Shown here piece by piece: positions 11,393 to 20,899 of a stretch of 64,000 nt of DNA. Under the pieces are notes generated by a model that saw only the letters and a program-made list of their open reading frames with translations, had not been told where the DNA came from and ran no database searches. Positions within the stretch are counted from its first letter, which is position 1. Each line of letters opens with the position of its first letter. Both the position numbers and the translations under genes were made by a program. Source of the DNA: Polytrichum commune (Eukaryota; Streptophyta; Polytrichopsida; Polytrichales; Polytrichaceae); NCBI GenBank assembly GCA_950295325.1, contig OX485806.1, positions 58,025,169 through 58,089,168 on the forward strand, in the 5' to 3' direction.

Positions 11393-12682
11393 TCAAGAAT
11401 GCGGTCTTGACGTCCATTTGATGTATCTCAAGCCCATGGCCGCCGCCATTGCGAGGATGACCCTAATGGTGTTGAATTTGGCCACGGGTGCGAAAGTCTC
11501 GCCGAAATCCACACCTTCCACTTGCGAGCACCCCTTGGCCACCAACCTCGCTTTAAACCGAACTACCATACCGTTGGCATCCTTCTTCGTGCGAAACACC
11601 CACTTGCATTTCACGGCCTTGCGGCCCTTCGGCAATGGAACCAACTCCCACGTGGCGTTGGCTATGAGAGATTCGTACTCCTCTTGCATAGCCGACTCCC
11701 ACTCGCTCGCATCACTCGATTCAAATGCTTCTCTCAAGTTTCTAGGTTCCCCAACCATTGCTATGTTTGCGTGCTCATCGTCTTCGGGTTGCGGAATGTG
11801 GTTCTTCCACCATTCCCTAAGAGGTTTGCGTGGCCTATCCGGATACCTAGAATTGCCTATGGTCTCATTGCCATCTTGCGGTGGTGGAGGTGGTTTGGTT
11901 GCGGTTTTCTTACCGGCGTTAGGTTTCGATGCCTCCGCGCTACGAGTGGATTTCGCGGCCGGTACTTCGGCCTCCGACTCGTCCTCAATGTTCGGCTCCT
12001 CCTCGTCCGGCTCCGAAACGTCGCCGCTCGCATCCAACTCCTCCACTTCCGATTTGGGGGATATGTTCACCTTCACCGCCGGTGTTTCGTCAATGCTCCC
12101 ACTTGGACAATCCTCCAAATGCGTTTTATCTTCGAAAAATACCACGTCCGGACTCTTGATGATTTTCTTCGTCTCCAAGCAAATGAGGCGATACGCCTTC
12201 GTGCCTTCGCAATATCCGAGGAATAAACACTTGACGCCCTTCGCATCCAACTTCGTTCGCCTTTGATCCGGCACCTTCGCGTAAGCCACACATCCAAACA
12301 CCCGCATGTGCGAGACGTGCGGCATCCTCCCGCTCCACGCCTCCTCGGGTGTCATTCCTTCAACCGCCTTGGTTGGACACCGGTTGCGTACGTACGCCGC
12401 ATTGCACACCGCCTCCGCCCAAAATTCATGGCCGAGGCGTTGGGCATGAATCATGGACCATGCCATCTCCACAATGGTGCGGTTGGCTCGCTCCGCCACG
12501 CCGTTTTGTTGCGGCGTGTAAGGTGATGAGGTTTGCCGTGCAATGCCATGTTTGCTCAAGAAATCATCAAATGCCTTTGAAATGTATTCCCCCCCGTTAT
12601 CCGACCTAAGAACCTTCACTACGTGCTCCGATTGCCTCTCCACCAAGGTTTTCCATTCTTTGACTTGAGCACGTACACCCAA
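11393..12682 (-). CDS. copia integrase core and RT N-terminal part
   Basis: Starts in the frame [14 protein letters not shown]. It continues through [32 protein letters not shown] (integrase Asp and Glu), an acidic linker and RT beginning [19 protein letters not shown]. It ends by a 1-nt deletion near 11430 (GGC TTG AGA TAC for the expected TTG GAG ATA CAT). The frame then resumes as [11 protein letters not shown], out of phase with this ORF. Confidence 0.9.
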   Translation of the reverse strand: MGVRAQVKEWKTLVERQSEHVVKVLRSDNGGEYISKAFDDFLSKHGIARQTSSPYTPQQNGVAERANRTIVEMAWSMIHAQRLGHEFWAEAVCNAAYVRNRCPTKAVEGMTPEEAWSGRMPHVSHMRVFGCVAYAKVPDQRRTKLDAKGVKCLFLGYCEGTKAYRLICLETKKIIKSPDVVFFEDKTHLEDCPSGSIDETPAVKVNISPKSEVEELDASGDVSEPDEEEPNIEDESEAEVPAAKSTRSAEASKPNAGKKTATKPPPPPQDGNETIGNSRYPDRPRKPLREWWKNHIPQPEDDEHANIAMVGEPRNLREAFESSDASEWESAMQEEYESLIANATWELVPLPKGRKAVKCKWVFRTKKDANGMVVRFKARLVAKGCSQVEGVDFGETFAPVAKFNTIRVILAMAAAMGLRYIKWTSRPHS

Positions 12683-14232
12683 ATCTTGCGTGAGAAATCG
12701 TCAATGAAGGTGAGAAAATACCTTGCGCCTCCAATGGACGCCGTTTTCATCGGCCCGCACACGTCGGAATGCACGAGCTCCAAGATCTTGGTGGCGCGGG
12801 TGCCTCCGTCCGTGGGGAATGGTCGCCTCGCTTGTTTGCCCTCCACACATCCTTCGCACGCGAAGGAATGCACGTCGCCTTGCGCCGCTCCCACGTCCAT
12901 CCCGCTCACCATGCTTTGGAGCATTTTCACGCTATTGGCGTTGAGATGCCCCAACCTCTTGTGCCAAAGCTCCAAAGGATGCGAGTTGGCCTCGGAATGC
13001 GCCAAAGAACTCGTTTCGGCCCCATTCAACACGTTGGTGTCCAATTGGTACAAATTGGACTCCAACGACGCCACGGCCAACATCTCGCCGTTGCTCGCCC
13101 TCACCACGCATCCCAACGAGTTGAAATGCACTTTCAAACCCCTCGAAATGAGCTTGCTCACCGAAAGCAAGTTGGAATGCATTTTCGGCACATGAAGCAC
13201 GTCGTGCATTCTAATGCTCCGCACACGGCCTTTCACGCGCGTTTCCACTAGTATAGAGCCTTTGCCTACGGCCTCTACCATGCCGTTATCACCCATAAAA
13301 ACTTTGCGACCTGTGATGGGTTCGTAAGTGTCGAAAAACTGCTTATGTGGTGTCATGTGTTGCGAGGCCCCCGAATCCACGATCCATCTAGTGGCGGACG
13401 TTTTAGACGCCCCATCTCTCACTACAAATGCAAAATCATCACTCGACCTTGCCATGTTTGCGTTCACCTTGCGTTTCATTCGACAATTACGAGCAATGTG
13501 GCCCAACTTACCACAATTGTAGCACCTCGGGCCGTCGCCGCGCCTCTCGTTGTTGTCGAACGCTCGAGGTTGGCGGGACAACATGGCCGCATCGTCGCCT
13601 TGAGGCTCCTTTTCCTTCCTTTTGGATACCTCGTGCATGAGACGTGCGGTGATGAAGTCCAACTTGAGCTCCGAAATGGGGCGCGTCTCCAATGCGGTGA
13701 TCAAATGCTCGAACGAGGGTGGTAGGCTATCGAGCAAGGTCATGACCACGTCCTCGTCCTTCATAGGCACCTCCAAGCATGTGAGTTGGTCCGCAAGAGA
13801 TTTTACCTTGTTGATGTGCGTGAGGATGTCGTCGCCCTCGTCCATCTTTATGGTGAAGAACTTGCGCCTTATGAACAAGATGTTGGACAAGCTTTTGGTT
13901 TCGTGGATGTTGCACAAGGTCTTCCACGCTTCCGCGGGTCCCTTGCATCCTTTGATGTGCGCCAACTCCTTGTCTACCAAACTCATGGCAATGATGGCGA
14001 AGGCTTTCTTGCATCGTCGCTCGTACGCCTTCTTGACTTCGTCGCTCGCCGTAGAAGGTGGTGGCAACTCCGAACCATCCACGATCTCCCAAAGATCTTT
14101 GGTGGACATGGCCATCTCCAATTTGAACTTATAGAGGTTGAAGTTCTCGCCACCGAACTTGTCAACCGATATAAGTCCATCGTTTTCCCTAGAAGCCATT
14201 TTCAAACCGAATGCAAGCTCCCACTCACTCAA
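12619..14232 (-). CDS. copia gag, protease and integrase N-terminal part
   Basis: A 537-residue frame starting MSEWELAF (second Met, MASREND, at 14199). It holds a UBN2-type gag region (about residues 20-200), a CCHC knuckle CYNCGKLGHIARNC, a protease WIVDSGASQHM with the DSG catalytic triad, and the integrase zinc-binding region (HKRLGHL .. CEGCVEGKQARRPF) into [10 protein letters not shown]. It ends in a frameshift near 12665: the coding sequence jumps from LKSKNG to the KEWKTLVE frame across a short deletion at a TCAAAG repeat. Confidence 0.92.
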   Translation of the reverse strand: MSEWELAFGLKMASRENDGLISVDKFGGENFNLYKFKLEMAMSTKDLWEIVDGSELPPPSTASDEVKKAYERRCKKAFAIIAMSLVDKELAHIKGCKGPAEAWKTLCNIHETKSLSNILFIRRKFFTIKMDEGDDILTHINKVKSLADQLTCLEVPMKDEDVVMTLLDSLPPSFEHLITALETRPISELKLDFITARLMHEVSKRKEKEPQGDDAAMLSRQPRAFDNNERRGDGPRCYNCGKLGHIARNCRMKRKVNANMARSSDDFAFVVRDGASKTSATRWIVDSGASQHMTPHKQFFDTYEPITGRKVFMGDNGMVEAVGKGSILVETRVKGRVRSIRMHDVLHVPKMHSNLLSVSKLISRGLKVHFNSLGCVVRASNGEMLAVASLESNLYQLDTNVLNGAETSSLAHSEANSHPLELWHKRLGHLNANSVKMLQSMVSGMDVGAAQGDVHSFACEGCVEGKQARRPFPTDGGTRATKILELVHSDVCGPMKTASIGGARYFLTFIDDFSRKIWVYVLKSKNGKPWWRGNRST

Positions 14233-14305
14233 TGTAGTACAAGGGCTTAGAAACCCTCAAGGAAGTTTAGAAAATGATTTTAAACTTTGGAATTAATTCA
14301 AGGTT

Positions 14306-15010
14306 CTCACACACTCAAGTCAGCACCTTTCCACTCCAAAGCTAAGCCAAATAACTATATAACCATCAAAAAAGCCACAACTAAGCCTTTTGGAACTCAA
14401 AACACCTCAAAGTTAGTTTTGAATGGATGGATCTCTCAAGTCAGCACCTTTCCACTCCAAAACTAAGCTTAATAACTACATAACCATCAAAAAGCCACAA
14501 CTAAGCCTTTTGGAATTCAAAACACCTCAAAGTAAGCATAGAATGGATGGATCTCTCAAGTCAGCACCTTTCCACTCCAAAACTAAGCTTAATAACTACA
14601 TAACCATCAAAAAGCCACAACTAAGCCTTTTGGAACTCAAAACACCTCAAAGTAAGCATAGAATGGATGGATCTCTCAAGTCAGCACCTTTCCACTCCCA
14701 AACTAAGCTTAATAACTACATAACCATCAAAAAGCCACACCTAAGCCTTTTGGAACTCAAAACACCTCAAAGTAAGCATAGAATGGATGGATCTCTCAAG
14801 TCAGCACCTTTCCACTCCAAAACTAAGCTTAATAACTACATAACCATCAAAAAGCCACAACTAAGCCTTTTGGAACTCAAAACACCTCAAAGTAAGCATA
14901 GAATGGATGGATCTCTCAAGTCAGCACCTTTCCACTCCAAAACTAAGCTTAATAACTACATAACCATCAAAAAGCCACAACTAAGCCTTTCGGAACTCTA
15001 ATCACCTCAA
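14306..15010. repeat. 120-bp tandem repeat in the copia leader
   Basis: Five near-identical 120-bp units start at 14421, 14541, 14661, 14781 and 14901, preceded by one diverged unit (about 14306-14420). They lie between primer-binding site and gag, so they are in the untranslated leader. Because 120 is divisible by 3, a repetitive open frame of 192 codons appears on the opposite strand. I regard it as non-coding. Confidence 0.93.
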
Positions 15011-15237
15011 ACCCTCAAAATGCGAATCGATCTCACATAAACACTCAAGATACAATGAACCTCAACCTAAGGTGTCCTCCACGCTGGTCCAAGTGTCCAA
15101 GAATGCTCCAAGGCGCTCCAAAAGTGCTCCAAAACTCCAAAACTCCACCAAAAGCTTGAAACACCTCCAAATCGCCTCCGATAAGATCCGGCTCTCTCCT
15201 ACCTCCTCCTAAGTTGATCTCTAAGCTCTAAAGCAAA

Positions 15238-15251
15238 GTGGGCCCATAACC
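15238..15251 (-). promoter_or_regulatory. copia primer-binding site (initiator tRNA-Met anticodon arm)
   Basis: The plus-strand sequence GTGGGCCCATAACC abuts the LTR. From established knowledge it equals the anticodon stem-loop of plant cytosolic initiator tRNA-Met. The retrotransposon strand is therefore complementary to an internal part of that tRNA, the half-tRNA priming known for Drosophila copia. Confidence 0.75.
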
Positions 15252-15443
15252 TATTGGGATATGAGAGGAGAAAGCAAAGACATCAGCGTAGAAAGGTAGA
15301 ACACAACACACAAGGATTGCATACAATGGAGAGAGTGATGAGCTCCTCCCCTTATGCCTTTATATATATGTGTAGGTTAGGACCAGCCGTGACAACCCAT
15401 ATGGGACAATGTCACCGATGCAACCTAACACTACCTTCCAATA
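15252..15443 (-). repeat. copia 5' LTR
   Basis: 192 bp, the upstream LTR for the minus-strand element. It is immediately followed (on the minus strand) by the primer-binding site. Confidence 0.93.
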
Positions 15444-17089
15444 AATATCGCAATGCGTCCTCTATGGCAGAGGCGGAGACTAGGTACCTAGCTATCAAGG
15501 CTTGGTGGGCATCATCGAATTGTACAAGTGAGGATGGTCTCAAGCACCTCCAGCTATGGCTTGTTTTCTGGCACTTCCGCTACCTTCAATGGGGTGGTTT
15601 CATGGAACTGGTAAATCCCCTTCATGATTCATAATTGTCTTTTACTGGATTTAGTTTCCTCTCTATGTGCTCCCTCTAATACTCCCTCTGCACTCCCCAA
15701 TCAGGAAAAGGTTCTGACTCAAGACCAGTTGGCCGAGATGCCGTCGTGCAATCTTGCGGAGTCCGTCCATAACAAGTGGCTTCAGGCCTCGGGCAACAAG
15801 GGTGGAGATTTATACGTGGCTACGGTGGACGACTACATTCGCGCCTTCCTACAAGTTGTTGCATACTACACATTCCTTAAAGGTGGAGTTGGCGGAGATG
15901 GTCAAAGCAAAAAGGAACTCAAGCTCAGGGGTGCTCAACGTCAAGCTCAGCGTACTGGCGACCCCACAGTGTTGCAGAAGGTCTTGCTCGACATGCCCGG
16001 TGGGGAAGAGTTTTGCACTCGCGATCCACACCTTGAGGGCGCCGAGGTGTTTGGATCGCAGAAACGAAGACCTGACACTCCAATTGGTGATGATGGCGAG
16101 ACCCACCGCCCCGATACCGTGAACTTCTCACGCCCTCGTCCTTGTAAGCGAGTCACTCAATCTCAGCCAGAAACCCTACTTACTATCATTGAGGAGTGTT
16201 TCCCGTCTGTACAAGAGGTTCAAGTGCCTTCACCTGCAGGACTTGGTTTCCATCGTGTCACCGCAGTGCAAGAAACCAAAGTAGATGTCTCTCTTTGGCA
16301 TATTGCCCGCATACCCTATACATCAGGGAAGTCTTGTTGGGCTAATCATGCGGGCACGAAGAAGAAGTGCTCTGCAAGAATCGTCACCAATAATAAGAGC
16401 GTCCCTGCGCCTACCTACACCGGTATGTGGCATCATTACAAACTCCAATCGATGAAGTGCACGGACTTCGTATTTTGCCCCGACGACATAGAGCGTTGCG
16501 TAAAGGGCCCTCGTCGGAAATGGGTCATGCCGTTCTCTGATGGTCAAGAGAAACCTCCCATTCCCCCAATCTGGCCCGTCAAGATTGGTACGAACCTCAC
16601 CCGTTCGGAGATCTTTGCCCTTGAGAACGCAGGTTTTCAACTCCCACCAAAGGAGCGCATCACACCGACTCGACTCTTCACCAACTCCGCTCCCCCACTG
16701 GATATGTCTGGAATCCGTATTCCGGAATTCCCAGACTTCATCCCTCCGACAAGATTGTCCAAGGTTGTTCGGCGATCCAGCAGCGCACCTTCTGCGAAGC
16801 AAAGGCAGATGGTTGCCTCTGCTGAAGCTATGCATGGTACTATTTTGAAGTTAATTATGATCCCTCAACCAGGATTTGGCTGCATTTTCACACTGCAGTC
16901 CAAGTCAGAACCCCAACCCCCCATATACCAGGTGACAATGAGTTCTTATTCAGAGTGCAATTGCGCGAACTTCGTGGATATGACTTCCAAGTTCGGCCGC
17001 GAACGCAATCCTCAATCGAATTCATCTTCCACCACCGCATCAACCTCCAACAATTGTGACCCCCTCGCTCCCGTCGGACGCACCAATTA

Positions 17090-18000
17090 TGTGAGCCACA
17101 ATCACCCCCACCCTTCAATTACGTCCTAGTCCAAGTGGGAAATCATGTGCCACATCCTAAGACTAACCTTCTCATACGCTAGTACATATGCAATTCAATT
17201 GAAGTGGGAAAAGTGGTGTGCATAACACCCTTTATTCATGTGAATAGGTCCGATTTGCAAGTATTCACTAATACTTGCATTCCCTATACAACCCCCATGC
17301 CATGTAAGGCCTAGCCCATACTATGGTCCTACCTTATCATATGCTGCTTAATGCAACAACTGCACCGAACCGGTCCCCAGTGTTCCTCTGTCGTTGCCGA
17401 CGGCTCCCCACCAATTTACCTCCCCCTGCGGTCGGTGCCGAACTCTCGTCCTTGATGCCTAGTGATTCCAGTGTTTAGCCTGATTTCATTCACCCTTTTT
17501 AGCTTCAACCTTAATCGAATGAATCCTAACTTCTCCAACTGGTTACACCTCAACCACTACAACTCGAGCAGTTGGGTCGCCAATCGACTACTGGAGCCAA
17601 ACATTGTTCATCTGAAACCCAAAAATTGTGTAATCGCAGGTGCGACCTCACATGAATATATAGAGTATAAAGACAACAACCAGCAAAAGCCTGGAGCTGC
17701 GATATGTTCGGTAGCCTCACAAATTCCACATCTCCTCACCAGTCTCCGACCACGTTAAAGTCACGCTGAAGCCGAGAAGGGGAGAGTCTCCTCCTCGAGT
17801 ATTAGGAACAAGGAACGCCTCACCCACAACACCTCAATGTTTTGCCGCAACCCCTCCACCAATCTAATCTGGACGGTGTCATGCACTTGCGTCGTCAGTG
17901 TAGTTGTAAATGTAGTTTAGAGAACTGGAACTCCATTAAGAAGCTTGATATTCTCGCTCCGATCCCCTGGCTTGGTGGGTCACCAACATCTCTTTACTGT
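17090..18000 (-). mobile_element. gypsy LTR fragment truncating MULE 1
   Basis: On the plus strand a tRNA-like 3' end CTCCCGTCGGACGCACCA (17068-17085) is followed by ATTA and then TGTGAGCC. That is, on the minus strand, an LTR end, a short gap and a primer-binding site. The downstream stretch GGGAAAAGTGGTGTGCATAACACCC (17205-17230) recurs near 24855 and, inverted, near 62270, marking a shared LTR region. The left end of the internal part cuts into MULE 1 near 17000; the far LTR boundary (about 18000) is not defined. Confidence 0.5.
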
Positions 18001-18019
18001 TTGCACGACTAACAGCCCT

Positions 18020-19394
18020 TAAAGGAGTATCCTAACTAGTCAATGTCGTTTTACGCCACTCCTTTAATCGTTTTGTTGCGTAGTCATTTTGGATTTGGAA
18101 TATCCTAAATCTTTAGCCTTACAACCACTCGATTATTGCCTTTAGCTAAGTTAATCCCAAAATAATCTTATAACAATCCGTTGCCGCTTATTCTATTAGG
18201 ATTTACTTGCTAAGCTAATTTCTAACTCCCAACTTATCCAACCGACATAATATTTCCTATTTATTTCCTATTTACCACTAATTGTAGGTCAATTTGATAA
18301 AAAAATCAAATTTAACCTTCACATCAATCGCTAAGCTTCTTAAACCTACACCCTTCAATTTAGGATTCGAGGGAGCGCGGCAAAGGTAAATTCTCACCCC
18401 AACCCAACTATCCATGTAAGGCTAGGGGGGCATCACCCACCTAGCCGCCGAGGGGGATTCCAACTCCCATGTGTGCGGAGCCTCTCGGTTAAGTGTTGTG
18501 GTAGTAGCTTTCCATTCATAGCTCGTTCGTCTGTGGTGAAGCCGAGTTAATCACTGGCATGACCACTCTATATGTTTGTAGGTGGAAATGTGGGAGTAAT
18601 GACCCACGAAACCACCATCATGTTGTTGGTCCCAAGGGTTGGAGGTGATGGCCCTAACCCTTGAAGATTGTGCAATAGGTTGAACACATAAGTTGCTTTA
18701 TTCCCTGGTCCCATCAAGTTGAATTATTGTGGTCAACCGTGTTAAACTAATTAATAACCAACACAATTCGTACAAACCCCGTGGGCAAAAAACCAACCGG
18801 AAACTTAACTCAGAGAAATGACACTACCCTTTCAACGGCAAAGATCGAAGGGTGTAAGTATCAATCAACCTTCAAGAAACCCGCAGAGGGACTTGAAGGG
18901 TTCGGGTTATGGCGTGCACCAAACACGTAGGTGGTGATGCCATAAATTATGAACTTAGTAACATAAGTTTTGTTTTATCAATCATAAACTAAGAATGAAG
19001 GTTGAGAGGGTGGGACTTAATTAAGGTCCCCCCGTTTAGAGAATTTAATATATAAAAAGTAAGAATTAAAGGTGGCCCAAGGTAAAATGTAAGGTTATTT
19101 CATCCATTAGGGTTAGGTTACCTTGATCCCAAGGCTGATGCATCTGCGCGTAAACTATGATAGAGTAGGCATTATGTTAGGTAACTTTATAATTATCTTA
19201 GGCACTTAAAATCTAGGCACAACATATCAGAAGGATAGGACGCGATTATCAAATCCCTCCACTAATACAAAACACCCATTAAATATCATAATCACCGGGT
19301 TCGGCTTGGGCACCTGCCAAGGCAGGCCGCCCTCACCGAAGGGTTTGTGCGGTACTTTTAGGCTCCCTTGGAGGGGGTGCCCAAAAGCACCACA
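18020..19394. repeat. diverged second copy of the 4.97-6.13 kb LTR sequence
   Basis: It shares landmarks in order with about 4970-6128: a GAGGGAGCGCGG block (5015; 18371), a CGCCAAGG / CGCCGAGG block, a GATTGTGCAA block, and the ending GGCTCCCT..GGGGGTG..CCCAAAAG..ACCACAG (6090-6129; 19360-19394). No coding potential recognised. Confidence 0.55.
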
Positions 19395-19594
19395 GAAATC
19401 CACATCTAAGAATTGGTTATCGATTAAGGGGTGAATCCCAAAAGCAAAGTAGGAAGGTTGGCTCACCTCTTACAAACTATAAAGTCCATGGTATGGGAAG
19501 CTAACCATTAGCATGGCGGAATGCAAAGGATTAGTGCTCGTGACCCTTGCAAGAAATGAAAATGACCAAGTTAGTTAAGGGGAGCTAGCAAGGG
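19395..19594 (-). mobile_element. LTR arm, inverted, followed by an initiator-tRNA-type primer site
   Basis: This arm is the reverse complement of the start of the element at 19668. It ends GGGTTGAGACA and is followed by TGCGATATCAGAGC (19595-19608), close to the standard initiator-Met primer site TGGTATCAGAGC. It forms a large imperfect palindrome with 19668-19862, with about 73 bp between the arms. Confidence 0.55.
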
Positions 19595-19667
19595 TTGAGA
19601 CATGCGATATCAGAGCAGAGTTCCAATTTTTGAGTTAACACTTAGAAGAAAAAATGGTAATCAAACT

Positions 19668-20636
19668 GTCGCAACCCTTGCTAGCCCCCCTTGACAATCT
19701 TGCCAATTTTCAATTCTAGCAAAGGTTACGAGCGCTAACCATTCGCATTCCGCCATGCTAATGGTTAGCTCCTCCTACCCCGGACCTTATAGTTCATAGG
19801 AGGGAACCAACCCTCCTACTTTGCTTTCGGGACTCACCCCTTAATCGGTAACTCATTTCTTGGATGTGGACTTCCATCCATGGAAGTCCAATCCTATGTT
19901 GATCATCGCGTTGCCGGAGCAACACTACAACAACCCGAACCATACTAGGCAACTATGGCCTCACAATGGGCCAATGCCCATGGAGGCCGTGCCGTTCGGC
20001 CTCGGGTGGGTGAGGCCACACCACCTCACCCATATAAGCCTCTAGGACTCTACGCGGAGCCCCTACCCCACCGCCAACCAACCTCTTGTCTCTCTACCAA
20101 GAGTTGGGGCCAAGTGGACATTTTCCCTTAGCTGCTGGGCCTAGAACCCCCCCAGCAGCTTCAGACCATCATAACTTCCTTGTATGATGTCTGATCATAA
20201 CAACCAACCACTCCATTCTCATCTACGCTTCACGTAGATGCCGATGGACTCCTCGCTTGCCCCATTCGGGCAAGTCTTCATGAAGTTATGCCTGTTTGAA
20301 CCTTGGCAGTCCCGGGAATCACTCCCAGGCACTGCTGTACCAGGGCGCTGTCCCGGGACAGCACCCCACTCAAATGGCCATAACTCCTAGCTCACACCTC
20401 CGATTGAGGTGATCTTGAGCATTCTAGAATCACCACGCCATGAGCTACGCATAGCTCATGGCCTCACCCTCATGCCTCCTAGTCTTTGTGGGTGGGAGGC
20501 GTTCCCAACGCCCGGGGCCTTCACCCACACTAGGATCACTTGGGCCCTCTCACCAACGGCGCCACAAGTCCCGGGTGTCACTCCGGGGTCCCCCTTGTGC
20601 CCATGGTGTTTCGGGCACTCCTCATGGAGAGGTGCG
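19668..20636 (+). mobile_element. LTR-like repeat X, copy 1
   Basis: Begins TGTCGCAACCCTTGC and ends near CACTCCTCATGGAGAGGT. The whole stretch matches 35763-36690 in inverse orientation, including CTGTCCCGGGACAGC near 20349 (itself palindromic) and the Gly/Cys-poor GC-rich middle. No ORF of known family. Likely a solo LTR. Confidence 0.65.
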
Positions 20637-20899
20637 CGACACAAACGTACGGGTTATGATGGTGAGCCCGGGGTTTTTAAAAGGTTATGAGGATGAAATA
20701 AGAACAAAGATCATGTGCAAGTGGATTTTGACCACTCTACTGAATTTATTGACAATGGTGGGATGATGGTGGATTTGGTGAGGAAAATGTAGGACTTCTT
20801 TGAAAGTGCTCCTGTAAATCTCAAAAAGTATCTGGGGCTAGAATACAGGATGCAATCTAAAGCTACGATAGTTTTTCTTCTTTGACGAAGAAGTTGGCC

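Larger units (their letters stand above)
9999..15443 (-). mobile_element. Ty1-copia retrotransposon, young insertion in MULE 1
   Basis: A complete 5445-bp element. It has two 192-bp LTRs (9999-10190 and 15252-15443) and a 5-bp target duplication AATAT (9994-9998 and 15444-15448). Domain order on the minus strand is gag, protease, integrase, RT, RNase H, as in copia. The LTRs end TATTGG..CCAATA. I find a single LTR difference (T at 10111, A at 15364). It interrupts the MULE codon run, and removing it restores that frame. Confidence 0.95.
8064..16995 (+). pseudogene. Mutator-like (MULE) transposase with GCM/FLYWCH-type zinc finger, copy 1, split by a copia element
   Basis: The reading frame is 8064-9998, then (after the copia insertion) 15449-15610, a 94-bp GT..AG intron, then 15705 to about 16995. 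The start MASSSMAEL matches copy 2. A 5-bp deletion near 8190 and an indel near 8595 shift frame. A Cys/His segment follows (CVGHLQC, CRICKQPPKC, ending HQHP), the spacing of WRKY-GCM1/FLYWCH fingers. The transposase core then shows VYDGTYQ (first Asp), FMADSAQANW (second Asp), CFFH (the MULE CxxH signature) and NLAESVHNKW (catalytic Glu). A SWIM-like start (ECNCANF) lies near the end, but its distal Cys/His are missing because the frame runs into a gypsy leader at about 17000. The enzyme would cut and rejoin DNA at element termini; this copy is dead. Confidence 0.75.

Noticed and set aside
11325-12266. Long plus-strand ORF over the copia pol region
   Set aside because: It is antisense to clear integrase/RT coding on the minus strand.
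14423-15001. 192-codon repetitive open frame on the plus strand
   Set aside because: It is the antisense of the copia leader's 120-bp repeat; openness follows from a period divisible by three.
16323-16835. 170-codon minus-strand ORF
   Set aside because: Antisense of the MULE C-terminal region; no motifs.
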